Positions 16,496-26,937 of a DNA stretch of 39,273 nt are shown here, one piece after another (position 1 is the stretch's first letter; every line of letters begins with the position of its first letter). A program made the translations under genes and the position numbers. Source of the DNA: Ktedonobacterales bacterium (lineage in GTDB: Bacteria > Chloroflexota > Ktedonobacteria > Ktedonobacterales > JADMIN01); assembly GCA_025935195.1 (NCBI GenBank), contig JAICVS010000023.1, positions 1-39,273 on the forward strand, in the 5' to 3' direction. The notes under the pieces were generated by a model that was not told the origin of the DNA, ran no database searches, and saw nothing but the letters and a program-made list of their open reading frames with translations.

Positions 16496-17347
16496 ATGAC
16501 GGAGTACTTGCAGCGCGACCAGGCGCCGTTGACCAGCGGCCAATGGCAATCGCTAGACGCGATGGTCGTACGAACGGCTCAGGCGGTGCTGGTGGGGCGC
16601 CGCTTTCTCTCGCTGGTAGGGCCATTCGGGCCGGGCGTCGAAGCCGTGCCGAGCGATACGCTCACCGGAACAGCCGCCGGCCAGATCGATCTGCTGGGCA
16701 ACGCGGAGGGCGAGACCGTCGGCGTCCAGCGCCGCCGCTATCTGCCGCTGCCGCTCATCTATCAAGACTTCTGGCTGCACTGGCGCGATCTCGAGAGCAG
16801 CGGTCGCTTCGGCGTGCCGCTGGACCTGACCAAAGCGGCGGCCGCCGCGGCGGCGTGCGCCCAGGCCGAGGACCGGCTGATCTTCGACGGCGACCCCGCG
16901 CTGGGGCTGGACGGGCTGCGCACCGTGGACGGCCGGCAGACGCCGCCAATGCGCGACTGGCACGGCGCTGGCGAGGCGTTCGCGGACGTGGTGGACGGCG
17001 TGCGCCTGCTGACGGCCGCGGGCTTTCCCGGCCCCTACGCGCTGGCCGTCAGCCCACGGCTGTACGCCGAGCTGAACCGCATCTTCGACAACACCGGCGT
17101 GCTGGAGCTGGAGCAGGTGGAGAAGCTGGCGCGCCGCGGCGTCTACCCATCCAGCGTGCTGCCGGAGCCGGCCGCCGTGCTGGTGGATAGCGGCCCGCAG
17201 AACATGGATCTGGCCCTCGCGCTCGACCTCTCAGCCGCCTTCGTGGAAAGCACCAACCTGAACTATCGCATGCGCGTGCTAGAGAGCCTCGTCCCGCGCA
17301 TCCACCGCCCCGCCGCCATCTGCGCCTTCACACCGCCGGCCGGCTGA
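16496..17347 (+). CDS. Family 1 encapsulin shell protein
   Basis: HK97-fold capsid-like protein of 283 aa, a little longer than the usual 265-270, that would self-assemble into a protein nanocompartment and take in cargo carrying loading peptides. The N-terminal arm is diagnostic: YLQRDQAPLTSGQWQSLD matches the arm and first helix of Thermotoga maritima encapsulin, followed by GRRFLSLVGPFGPGVEAVP, RRRYLPLPLIYQDFWLHWRDL (E-loop region and belt), EDRLIFDG, GFPGPYALAVSPRLYAELN (A-domain), the loop near RGVYPSSVLPEPAAVLVDS, and DLALALDLSAAF. ATG 16496 gives the conserved N terminus; a TTG at 16463 would add a Cys-rich tail. The only neighbour with a loading motif is the divergent gene at 15744-16361. 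Confidence 0.95.
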   Translation: MTEYLQRDQAPLTSGQWQSLDAMVVRTAQAVLVGRRFLSLVGPFGPGVEAVPSDTLTGTAAGQIDLLGNAEGETVGVQRRRYLPLPLIYQDFWLHWRDLESSGRFGVPLDLTKAAAAAAACAQAEDRLIFDGDPALGLDGLRTVDGRQTPPMRDWHGAGEAFADVVDGVRLLTAAGFPGPYALAVSPRLYAELNRIFDNTGVLELEQVEKLARRGVYPSSVLPEPAAVLVDSGPQNMDLALALDLSAAFVESTNLNYRMRVLESLVPRIHRPAAICAFTPPAG

Positions 17348-17390
17348 TCAGGAATCCGCGCCCCTGGCCCTTCGCCCCTCGCCGATCCCC

Positions 17391-17450
17391 CAGTCCGCGA
17401 CGGCGGACGTCGCGGCGGCACGCCCCCAGGCGCGAATTCATTCGCCGGCT
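17391..17450 (+). repeat. Interspersed hairpin repeat, family A, copy 2
   Basis: Same layout as the copy at 6208: TCCGC-GACG-GCGGA hairpin, GTCGCGGCGG, CCCCAGGCGCG, then hairpin arms GCGAAT/ATTCGC and CCGGCT. Its end overlaps the last codons and the stop codon of the WYL regulator gene (minus strand), so the protein's final Ala-Gly-Glu is supplied by the repeat. Confidence 0.75.
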
Positions 17451-18418
17451 CGTTCTCCCTTGTAGAACGCCGCGATCTCGCGCGCGAACGCCGCCACGCT
17501 CGCGCGCAGCTCGGCCGGCTCCAGCACCTCCACCAGTGTGCCCAGGCCCAGCATGCGCGTGCGCGCATCCTCGAACGAGTCATAGGTCAGCGCCAGCGTC
17601 ACGCCGCCGCCCACGTCCACCGGCGCCTGCGCGATCATCGCGGCGATCCACTCGCCCATCGCCTGTGGCAGCGCCGCCAGATGCTCCGGCGGCACACGCA
17701 CCGTGACGGCGTATTTCGGCCAGCTCGCGGCGTAGGCCGTGGTCCACTCGCGCCAATAGGCAGCCAGGTCGAACCCCTCCGGCCGCGCGCACGGCTCGTC
17801 CAGCAGCTCCGCCGCCAGCATGCGCGCGATGCGGTAGACGCGCATCTCGCCGCCGCGCCGCACCACCAGATACCAGACCGTCGTCTTCGCCACCAGCCCC
17901 AGCGGATCCACCACGCGCTCCCCCGCCTCGCCATCGAGCGGCCGGTAGACGATGCGCAGCCGCCGGTCGCGCAGCACCGCCTCCTGCACCGTCGCCAGGT
18001 GTGGCACCGGTTCCTCCCAGCGCGACCAGCCCATCGCGTCTATGTGGATGCGCTGGCGTGCCCGCTCCACGTTCTGCCGGAAGGTGGCGGGCAGCGCGGC
18101 CAGCAGCTTCAGCAGCGCCGCCTCCAGCGCCGGACCCAGCCCCAGGTCTTTGAGCAGCGCTGGCGCCCCCGCCATGAAGAGCGTGCGCACCTCGGCCTCG
18201 GTCAGTCCCGTCAGGTCGGTGCGGTAGCCATCCATCAGCATACAGCCGCCACCCGGCCCGCGCTCGGCGTAAACGGGAACGCCCGCCATCCCCAGCGCCG
18301 CCAGATCACGATAGACCGTGCGCTCCGACACCTCCAGCCGCTCCGCCAGTTCCTGTGCCGTCATGCGCCCGCGCGTCTGCAACAGCAGCAGCAGTGAGAG
18401 TAAGCGATCCGCGCGCAT
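17438..18418 (-). CDS. HTH and WYL-domain transcriptional regulator (YafY-like)
   Basis: DNA-binding regulator of 326 aa. Residues 1-60 are a DeoR-type winged helix (MRADRLLSLLLLLQTRGRMT, ELAERLEVSERTVYRDLAAL). The middle holds the WYL domain with its namesake in TTVWYLVVRRGGEMRVYRIARM, which binds ligands or nucleic acid in known members. A WCX-like C-terminal domain follows (YAVTVRVPPEHLAAL, TLALTYDSFEDARTRMLGLG). It is convergent with the encapsulin gene, 90 bp apart, and might regulate it or simply itself; no link is shown by sequence. Direct copies of family A repeats flank it on both sides, one overlapping its stop codon. Confidence 0.9.
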   Translation of the reverse strand: MRADRLLSLLLLLQTRGRMTAQELAERLEVSERTVYRDLAALGMAGVPVYAERGPGGGCMLMDGYRTDLTGLTEAEVRTLFMAGAPALLKDLGLGPALEAALLKLLAALPATFRQNVERARQRIHIDAMGWSRWEEPVPHLATVQEAVLRDRRLRIVYRPLDGEAGERVVDPLGLVAKTTVWYLVVRRGGEMRVYRIARMLAAELLDEPCARPEGFDLAAYWREWTTAYAASWPKYAVTVRVPPEHLAALPQAMGEWIAAMIAQAPVDVGGGVTLALTYDSFEDARTRMLGLGTLVEVLEPAELRASVAAFAREIAAFYKGERAGE

Positions 18419-18435
18419 AACAGCTCCCTCGATTC

Positions 18436-18496
18436 TAGTCCGCGACGGCGGACGTCACGGCCAACGGCCCTCCAGGCGCGATTGCCATCGCCGGCT
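18436..18496 (+). repeat. Interspersed hairpin repeat, family A, copy 3
   Basis: Same orientation as copies 1 and 2. TCCGC-GACG-GCGGA hairpin, GTCACGGCC, CCAGGCGCG, then hairpin arms GCGAT/ATCGC around TGCC, and CCGGCT. It sits just upstream of the WYL regulator start, likely in its promoter region. Confidence 0.75.
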
Positions 18497-18560
18497 CTCT
18501 CCCGCGCATGGGTGCCCCCTTCGATCTGAAATACTGAGTGACGTTGAGACGTTGTCGTTT

Positions 18561-18665
18561 GGTGGCCTCCCGGCCTGAAGGCCGGGGATAATCCCGCTGC
18601 CCTGGCGGACGCTGCCCCCACAGGATTCCCCCTGGCATTTATGCCAGGAGGCCAACGCACGACAA
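18561..18665 (-). repeat. Double-hairpin intergenic element, family B, copy 1
   Basis: Read on the minus strand it aligns over about 100 bp with 23259-23357: ATTGTCGTGCGTTGGC, a first hairpin (arms CCTGGCAT/ATGCCAGG, 18631-18648), a conserved core with CAGCG, CCGCCAGGGCAGCG and GGATTA, then a second hairpin (arms CCCGGCC/GGCCGGG, 18569-18587). Non-coding. Confidence 0.75.
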
Positions 18666-18838
18666 TGACCCAGCGCCAAGCGGTATGACCGCGATCTGAC
18701 CGCGATTCGACCAATTTGGGAACTCCGTTTCAGCCTATCACATATTCTTGTCATTCGTTGTCAGGAATAGCCGGGTACACTAGATCTGTTGAGAGCGTAA
18801 GGCGATGTGTCATGTCGTCAGGAACAGGAGACGTGCTG

Positions 18839-19060
18839 ATGCTCAACCCGTATCTGATCGAGCAGCTTCACAAGCAGCGCGAAGCCGAGCTGGAGCGCCG
18901 GCTCGCCGAGGCGCGGTTGTCGGCGCAGGCCAGGCCGTCCGGCCATGCCGAGATCGCGGAGATGCGCGCGCAGGTGGCGGCGGCGCTCGTCGCGCTCGCC
19001 CACCGTATCGCTCCGGACCGTCCGGCGGCGCGCACCGGGCATGCCGCGCATGTGCTGTAG
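18839..19060 (+). CDS. Small helical protein, function unknown
   Basis: Seventy-three aa: MLNPYLIEQLHKQREAELER leads into one long charged amphipathic helix (EARLSAQA, AEIAEMRAQVAAALVALAHR). ATG 18839 follows GGAG by eight bases; GTG 18833 is possible. Similar short proteins starting LNPYL or NPYL with a Glu/Arg-rich helix are frequent in Chloroflexota, by my recollection, and have no assigned role. No signal peptide or metal motif. It stands alone, with a possible TTGTCA-N17-TAGATC promoter at 18758-18786. Confidence 0.6.
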   Translation: MLNPYLIEQLHKQREAELERRLAEARLSAQARPSGHAEIAEMRAQVAAALVALAHRIAPDRPAARTGHAAHVL

Positions 19061-19170
19061 TTTGGCTGTAGCGTGAAGGATGCGGCGGCCAGAGGAGAGC
19101 GACATCCCTCACTTCCCTGGCCGCTGGCTCTTGAAGCGCATCGTCAACGCATCGAGGAGGTGTCTCGATC

Positions 19171-19530
19171 ATGAGCCAGCCACCCAGCACGCCGGAGGAT
19201 CGCTTTGCCGCCATCGTCGTGGCGCTCTCCAGCGACAACCCGGACGTCATCCCGCCGTCGGATGGGAGTCAGTCGAAGCAGGGCTTCGGCTCAGCGGAGC
19301 TGAAGGTCCACGGCAAAATCTTCGCCATGCTCGTCCGCGGCCGGCTCGTCGTCAAACTGCCGCGAGCGCGGGTGGATGCGCTGATCACTGCGGATCAGGG
19401 GGAGCGCTTCGATCCCCGGCGTGACGGCCGGCTCATGAAGGAGTGGCTCGCCGTAGACCCGGCAGCCAAAGAAGAATGGCTGCCGCTGGCGCGCGAGGCG
19501 CTGGCGTTCGTCGCCTCGCAACACCGGTGA
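19171..19530 (+). CDS. TfoX/MmcQ-YjbR-like protein
   Basis: Cytosolic protein of 119 aa with an excellent ribosome site (GAGGAGG) ten bases before ATG. The arrangement FGSAELKVHGKIFAMLVRGRLVVKLPRARVDALI, then GERFDPRRDGRLMKEWLAV and EEWLPLAREALAFVAS, is that of the TfoX N-terminal/MmcQ-YjbR superfamily. Short stand-alone members in actinobacteria and Chloroflexota are not shown to act in competence. No Cys or metal site. Function unknown. Confidence 0.78.
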   Translation: MSQPPSTPEDRFAAIVVALSSDNPDVIPPSDGSQSKQGFGSAELKVHGKIFAMLVRGRLVVKLPRARVDALITADQGERFDPRRDGRLMKEWLAVDPAAKEEWLPLAREALAFVASQHR

Positions 19531-19547
19531 GGGGAACTCATAGCGCC

Positions 19548-19576
19548 TTGACACTCTCCTTGTTTTATGGTAAATT
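19548..19576 (+). promoter_or_regulatory. Consensus sigma-70 promoter with no gene behind it
   Basis: TTGACA (19548-19553) and TAAATT (19571-19576) with a 17-bp spacer. It is the closest match to consensus I found in the window. The transcript would start near 19583 and run into a non-coding stretch containing palindrome and repeat C, so a small RNA or a very long leader is possible. Confidence 0.6.
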
Positions 19577-19751
19577 AGTTCTGTTATCGCGGCGCCACCC
19601 GCGCCGCTGGCACCTGAACAACCGCATAGCGCGTCACACACGCCACACACGCCAGACTGACTGACTGACTGTCAGTCACCGGCGTCCCCGGCATAGTGGC
19701 ATGGCTCTGGTCGCGACCTGGCCGCGACCTGGCCGCAATCGCGCACCCACC

Positions 19752-19953
19752 CGTGCCGTTTTTGCCGCCCACCATGCCACTTCGTTGCCGCTTTTGCCAC
19801 GATCTTGCCGCTTTTGCCATCCATAATGCGAAATGTCAAGTGGCAGGAGCGCGCAAATCGGCTTGAATGCGGCATTCGAGCGGAGGACGCCCCCGACGCG
19901 CGGCCGAAAAGCGGCAAAAACGGCAATGTTGACCTCCCCAGTCAACATTGCCG
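19752..19953 (+). repeat. Interspersed element, family C, copy 1
   Basis: About 200 bp with internal repetition of TTGCCGCTTTTGCCA and a terminal hairpin with 13-bp perfect arms, CGGCAATGTTGAC (19921-19933) and GTCAACATTGCCG (19941-19953), preceded by AAAAGCGGCAAAAA. A second, inverted copy is at 35404-35595. Non-coding; it looks like a miniature element without visible target duplications. Confidence 0.65.
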
Positions 19954-20030
19954 CCTTGGGCGCGCTCCCGCGCGTCGGTATCATCCTGGTTTGTGCTGAG
20001 CGGTTGTCATCGCCCCTCTGCTGTTCAGGC

Positions 20031-20056
20031 ATGGGGATACCCCCGGCATTCATGCC
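20031..20056 (+). repeat. Half-copy of family B hairpin element
   Basis: GATACCCCCGGCATTCATGCCG matches the second half of the element at 23259-23357 (its GATTA plus hairpin); the first half is missing or diverged. Confidence 0.45.
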
Positions 20057-20187
20057 GAGGCGCGTCTATCGCACGAGCGCATCGCCGCGAGGGGCGTTCG
20101 GGCTAGGAGCGGCATCCCAATCACCCCGCCCACGTGCCGCCACCCAGCCCCCCTTCGTCTAAACTGCCAGATAGCCAAGAACGATGT

Positions 20188-20221
20188 CCTGACAGGAGAT
20201 GTCAGGTTTAGCGGGTACGCT
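20188..20221 (+). promoter_or_regulatory. Dyad and -10 box upstream of uvrA
   Basis: CCTGACA-GGAGA-TGTCAGG (20188-20206) is a perfect 7-bp inverted repeat, followed at 20216-20221 by TACGCT, a plausible -10 box. The same TGTCAGG-n-TAGC-GGGTAC-CT-GATC string recurs before the small gene at 18839 (18759-18786). A damage-responsive repressor could bind the dyad; it does not match a LexA box I know. Confidence 0.5.
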
Positions 20222-20332
20222 GATCGGGTGAGGATCGTCGCGGACATCAGCAGTCCGCGCCAGCCCTCCACATCCCTCTGTGTTCCTCCGTGTCCTCTGT
20301 GGTAGTTCTCGTCATCCCAGGAGCGGCCTTCG

Positions 20333-23239
<2,907 letters not shown>

Positions 23240-23258
23240 TACCGCTTTGCGTTGAGAT

Positions 23259-23357
23259 ATTGTCATGCGTTGGCTCCCGGCATCAATGCCGGGAGTACGC
23301 CTGTCGGGGCAGCGACCGCCAGGGCAGCGTGGATTACCCCCGGCATTGATGCCGGGG
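23259..23357 (+). repeat. Double-hairpin intergenic element, family B, copy 2
   Basis: Begins 20 bp after the uvrA stop. First hairpin CTCCCGGCAT/ATGCCGGGAG (23274-23295), core with GGGGCAGCGACCGCC and AGGGCAGCG, second hairpin CCCCGGCAT/ATGCCGGGG (23337-23357). It may serve as a transcript end for uvrA and the convergent MFS gene, though there is no T-tract. Confidence 0.75.
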
Positions 23358-23419
23358 AGCCTGCCCAACCGCGCAACCGGGAGGAGTGGGCCAAGAGGCC
23401 GGGGAGGATACGCGCATGC

Positions 23420-25087
23420 CTACGATGCCGGAGTCCGCGCGAGCCGCTGGCGCACTGCCGCCCAACCGCGCCACGCGGGAGCCCGCTCGCGCGCCGGCTC
23501 GCCTTGTGCGGCTTTGCCGGGGATCAGCAGCGCGGCCGTCACGGCCGATGCCAGCGCCAGCGCCGCGCCGATCAGCATCGCGGCGCGGAAGCCGCCCAGG
23601 AACGCCGTACTGATCAGCCGTTCCAATGCCTGCCGCGCGCCGCTGTCCAGGCCGGCGGGGAGCTGGATGCCCGCCAGCCGCGCGCTCTGGGCGGCGAGTG
23701 CGGCCCGCGCGCTCGCGGGTAGCGGCAGCGCGGCCAGCCCGTCGAGGTAACGGGCGCTGAACACGCGCGCCACTACCAGGTTCAGCGCGGCAACGGCGAG
23801 CAGCCCCGACGCCCGCGAGACAGCGTTGTTGATGCCCGACGCCGCTCCCGCATGCTCGGTCGTCGCCGCGTTCATCACCGTCGTGGTCAGCGGCGCGATC
23901 ACCAGCGCCATGCCCAGGCTCAACACCACAATCGCCGGGAAGTAGGTCGTCCAATAGCTGCCGCCGAGGCCGGGCAGGGCGAACAGCGCGAAGCCGGCGG
24001 CGGCGACAACCGGCCCGATCACCAGCGGCGGCTTCGCGCCGTAGCGCCGCACCAGCCCGCCGGACCAGCGTGAGAGCGCGAAGATGATCACCGTCATCGG
24101 CAGCAGCGCCGCGCCCGCCGCCGCTGGCGAGTAGCCCTGCACCTGTTGCAGATGGAAGGGCAGGAAGTACAGCGAGCCGCCCAGCCCCGCGTAGAGCAGC
24201 AGCGTCAGCAGGTTGGCGCCGGTGAAGCCGCGCGAGCGGAATAGCGCCAGCGGCACCATCGGCGCGTGGCCGCGCGCCTCGGTCACGACAAAGAGCGCGA
24301 GCGCCGCCACACCCACCAGCAGCGCCGCCAGCACGAGACCGTCGCCCAGCCCCCGCGCGCTCGACTCGATCAGCCCGAACACCAGCGCGCCCAACCCAAT
24401 CGTCGCCAGCGCCGCGCCGCGCCAGTCGAGCCGGCCGGTCGCGTGCATGTCCCGGCTCTCCGGCACGTGCGTGCGCACGATGGCAAGCGTGATGAGCGCC
24501 ACCGGCACGTTGAGGAAGAAGACCGCGCGCCACGAGACGCTCTGCACCAGGAAGCCGCCCAGCACGGGGCCTAGCGCGGAGGTGACGGTCGTGAAGCCGG
24601 ACCACGTGCCGATAGCCCGTCCGCGCCGTGCCTCGTCGAACGAGGCGCTGATGATCGCCAGGCTCCCCGGCACCAGCAGCGCCCCGCCGATGCCCTGTAT
24701 AGCCCGCCCGATGATCAACGCGAGCAGCGAGGGCGCCAGGCCGCAGCCGATTGAGGCCAGGGTAAAGAGGACGATGCCGAGGGCGAAGACGCGCCGCCGG
24801 CCGAAGCGATCGCCGAGCGAGCCGCCGACCAGGATGAGCGCGGAGAGGAAGAGCGCGTACGCCTCGATCACCCACTGCACGTCCGTCGCGCCGGCGCCGA
24901 ACTCATGCTGGAGCGCGGGCAGCGCGACGTTCACCACCGTGCCGTCAATGAACGAGAGGCTCGATCCCAGGATCGTCGCTGAGAGAATCCAGGGTTCGGC
25001 GTGCCGCGGGGCCGGAGCTACCGCCGCGCGCGCGCGGATGGCCGCCTCGTCGCAGGGCGGCCGAATCACCGTCGTCAGCGTTGTCAT
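23420..25087 (-). CDS. MFS exporter, DHA2 (EmrB/QacA-like) family
   Basis: Drug:proton antiporter-like protein of 555 aa with about 14 transmembrane helices. Family marks: FIDGTVVNVALPALQHEFGA in helix 1 (motif D1-like), motif A GGSLGDRFGRRRVF, GIGGALLVPGSLAIIS, and antiporter motif C GFTTVTSALGPVLGGFL, followed by WRAVFFLNVPVAL. Family members export dyes, antibiotics or biocides; the substrate here cannot be told. Convergent with uvrA and without a linked TetR/MarR gene; the winged-helix gene at 25378 is divergent and could regulate it. Confidence 0.9.
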   Translation of the reverse strand: MTTLTTVIRPPCDEAAIRARAAVAPAPRHAEPWILSATILGSSLSFIDGTVVNVALPALQHEFGAGATDVQWVIEAYALFLSALILVGGSLGDRFGRRRVFALGIVLFTLASIGCGLAPSLLALIIGRAIQGIGGALLVPGSLAIISASFDEARRGRAIGTWSGFTTVTSALGPVLGGFLVQSVSWRAVFFLNVPVALITLAIVRTHVPESRDMHATGRLDWRGAALATIGLGALVFGLIESSARGLGDGLVLAALLVGVAALALFVVTEARGHAPMVPLALFRSRGFTGANLLTLLLYAGLGGSLYFLPFHLQQVQGYSPAAAGAALLPMTVIIFALSRWSGGLVRRYGAKPPLVIGPVVAAAGFALFALPGLGGSYWTTYFPAIVVLSLGMALVIAPLTTTVMNAATTEHAGAASGINNAVSRASGLLAVAALNLVVARVFSARYLDGLAALPLPASARAALAAQSARLAGIQLPAGLDSGARQALERLISTAFLGGFRAAMLIGAALALASAVTAALLIPGKAAQGEPARERAPAWRGWAAVRQRLARTPAS

Positions 25088-25377
25088 AGCGGTCGGCGCT
25101 CCTGTATTCCAGCCTCATGATGAGGTGTCAGACGGCGCCTCTTAAAGAATCCGCGGCGCGATTCCCCGGCGGCTGCCGTACCACGATGGTAGCGCATGGC
25201 GGCCACCTGACGCACTGCACAAGGTCGGCGTTTTCTTATATCTATCTTACCTTCCCCTCACCTCAGGCTTATGGGCTATGGGTACACTGCATGGGCCGCC
25301 GGGAGGCAATCGCGCGAGCGACGTACGCTTGCGAAGGGGAGAAGCCCGGCAGGCCATAGGGATGGGAGAGTGCTGTG

Positions 25378-25764
25378 ATGGGAATAACACCTACCTTCGA
25401 TACGTCCACCGTAATTGACACGCGACGGCCTGACGCCACCGTTACGGATCGCGCGCTGCCTTCCGCGCGCGTCGCCAGCACCCTGATGCGCTTTGGCGGC
25501 CTCGCTATGGACACGCGCACCGGCGCCACACAGTGGTGCGGCCGCGCGATTCAGCTCACGGTCGAAGATCGCGAGACGCTCGCCAACCTGATGCGCCGCG
25601 CCGGCCAGATCGTCAACCGTCGCACGCTGGCTGCGGCCCTCAGTGTCACGGTGGACAGGCTCGATGAGCGCATTGAGCGCCTGAGAGACGAGCTGCGGCA
25701 AGCCGGCGCCACCTGCCTGCCCTGCCGCGTGGACGGCCTCGGTTACGTGCTGTGGCGCTGCTAA
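25378..25764 (+). CDS. OmpR-type winged-helix protein without receiver
   Basis: DNA-binding protein of 128 aa. Residues about 38-128 form a trans_reg_C winged helix: FGGLAMDTRTGATQWCGRAI, QLTVEDRETLANLMRRAGQIVNRRTLAAAL, VDRLDERIERLRDELRQAG, and the wing VDGLGYVLW. No receiver domain precedes it; the N-terminal 37 residues look disordered. ATG 25378 has GGAGAG seven bases upstream; the in-frame GTG at 25375 is also possible. Divergent from the MFS exporter gene, 290 bp away, which makes it a candidate regulator of that gene. CRCPLPCRV-like Cys pair (CLPCRV) near the C terminus might sense redox state; speculative. Confidence 0.75.
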   Translation: MGITPTFDTSTVIDTRRPDATVTDRALPSARVASTLMRFGGLAMDTRTGATQWCGRAIQLTVEDRETLANLMRRAGQIVNRRTLAAALSVTVDRLDERIERLRDELRQAGATCLPCRVDGLGYVLWRC

Positions 25765-25802
25765 CACGTAACATGAGCCGCGCCAGACAGTAGCCCGATA
25801 CC

Positions 25803-25836
25803 ACACCCGCCCCGCCGATGATGCCGGGGCGGGTGT
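25803..25836 (+). terminator. Hairpin terminator after winged-helix gene
   Basis: Arms ACACCCGCCCCG and CGGGGCGGGTGT, 12 perfect pairs, followed by GTTTGTG. The T-tract is interrupted, so termination strength is uncertain. The remaining 280 bp up to the next gene hold no other recognised feature. Confidence 0.65.
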
Positions 25837-26120
25837 GTTTGTGTCTGCCAATATGATGGTGCGGCGGGCATGGCCGCCCGCCCTCAAATCAAACCGCAAG
25901 CCGGCGAGCGCGTATATCTCAGTGACGGGGCAATCGCCCGCCGCCGGAGTGGGCCGCCCCGGTCATTCTCCCGCGCCGTCCGGGGTGAGACGCACTTCAC
26001 ACGTCGCGCACTTGCCAGCCCGCACGAAATCTGGCATACTCGTGCGGGCCGCGCGGTGGCAGTGGCGTCGCGCGCTAGGGTGCATCGCCCCGCGTTGGGG
26101 GTGGAAGAGGAGCGGATTTC

Positions 26121-26729
26121 GTGGAGAGACGTCTTGTCGCCCTGCTGGGGACGACTGCCAAGCACATGCTGGGAGGCTTGCAGCGGGCGCTGCGCGCGGT
26201 GCTGATCACTGGGCTGATCACAGCGGTGGTCGTCGCCGCCGTCACCGAGGCCGTTGCCTATTTCCTGTCGGGCGGCCAGTTCCCGCCGGGCGGAAGCGCG
26301 CACCTGGCCGCCGCCGCGCTGGCAATCGCGTTCGCGTATGCCGCGGCCGTCACGGTCGCCATCGAGGAAATCTTGCGCGCCATCATCAAGTCCGTCGAGC
26401 TGATCGTCCATGAGGCTGAGCAGCTCGAGAAGAAGGCGGCTGAAGAGATCGGCGTGCTGGCGCGGCGTGCCGAGGAGGAGGGCATCCGCTTCGGCCGTGC
26501 CGCGGTGACGGATGCCGGTGCGTTTGGCCGGACCGCGTTGAGCGACGCTGGTGCGGTGGGCCGCGCGGTGGTGGGCGGCGCTGGTGCGGTGGTAGGTGGT
26601 GTCGAGCGCGAGGTGCGCGGTGTCGAGCATGGCATCGGTTCGCACCTGCCGGGGCATCACCCCGCCGCCGATGCTCCGATGGTCAACGCCACCATGCCGA
26701 ATGGTCCCGCCGACACCGGCTCTCGCTAG
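26121..26729 (+). CDS. Two-helix membrane protein with Ala/Gly-rich tail
   Basis: Protein of 202 aa starting at GTG, with GAGGAG about eight bases upstream. Two transmembrane helices (VLITGLITAVVVAAVTEAVA and LAAAALAIAFAYAAAVTVAI) are followed by an acidic helix EILRAIIKSVELIVHEAEQLEKKAAEE that may form a coiled coil, then Ala/Gly repeats FGRAAVTDAG, FGRTALSDAG, VGRAVVGGAG with an 11- to 12-residue period, and a His/Pro-rich C terminus. No known family. The periodic segment suggests an extended or amyloid-like structural part; inference only. Confidence 0.65.
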   Translation: MERRLVALLGTTAKHMLGGLQRALRAVLITGLITAVVVAAVTEAVAYFLSGGQFPPGGSAHLAAAALAIAFAYAAAVTVAIEEILRAIIKSVELIVHEAEQLEKKAAEEIGVLARRAEEEGIRFGRAAVTDAGAFGRTALSDAGAVGRAVVGGAGAVVGGVEREVRGVEHGIGSHLPGHHPAADAPMVNATMPNGPADTGSR

Positions 26730-26766
26730 CGCGTCAAAGCGGTCGCGTCGGGCATTCCCGCTACAG

Positions 26767-26797
26767 CAAGCCTCGTCGAGATGATCGGCGGGGCTTG
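26767..26797 (+). terminator. Hairpin terminator candidate
   Basis: Arms CAAGCCTCGTCG and CGGCGGGGCTTG pair over 12 positions with two G-U pairs and a 7-base loop, followed by TCTTCAT. It lies 38 bp after the stop of the two-helix membrane protein gene. Confidence 0.6.
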
Positions 26798-26848
26798 TCT
26801 TCATATGTCGCATCCATCGGAGTGCGGGCGTGGATGGTCCTAACGAAG

Positions 26849-26878
26849 TTGCCACCTGTGACGCGCGAATGCTAGTCT
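26849..26878 (+). promoter_or_regulatory. Promoter candidate for transglutaminase-like gene
   Basis: TTGCCA (26849-26854) and TAGTCT (26873-26878) with 18-bp spacer, 60 bp upstream of the start codon. Confidence 0.45.
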
Positions 26879-26937
26879 AAAGTACCGCCGGTTCAGCGGC
26901 TCTACTCTGGGAAGATGCCCGTGCCGGCGCGGAAGGT

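Larger units (their letters stand above)
19531..20332. other. Eight-hundred-bp non-coding region before uvrA
   Basis: Contains a strong promoter (19548-19576), a perfect 17-bp palindrome TGACTGAC-T-GTCAGTCA at 19662-19678, repeat family C (19752-19953), a half-copy of family B (20031-20056), the uvrA promoter region and, at 20285-20303, the motif CCTCCGTGTCCTCTGTGGT that also occurs exactly, inverted, at 35371-35389. No open frame has a credible ribosome site. Confidence 0.6.

Noticed and set aside
15714..16499. 261-codon plus-strand frame over the cargo gene
   Set aside because: Antisense; the minus-strand frame has a strong ribosome site, a loading motif and protein-like composition.
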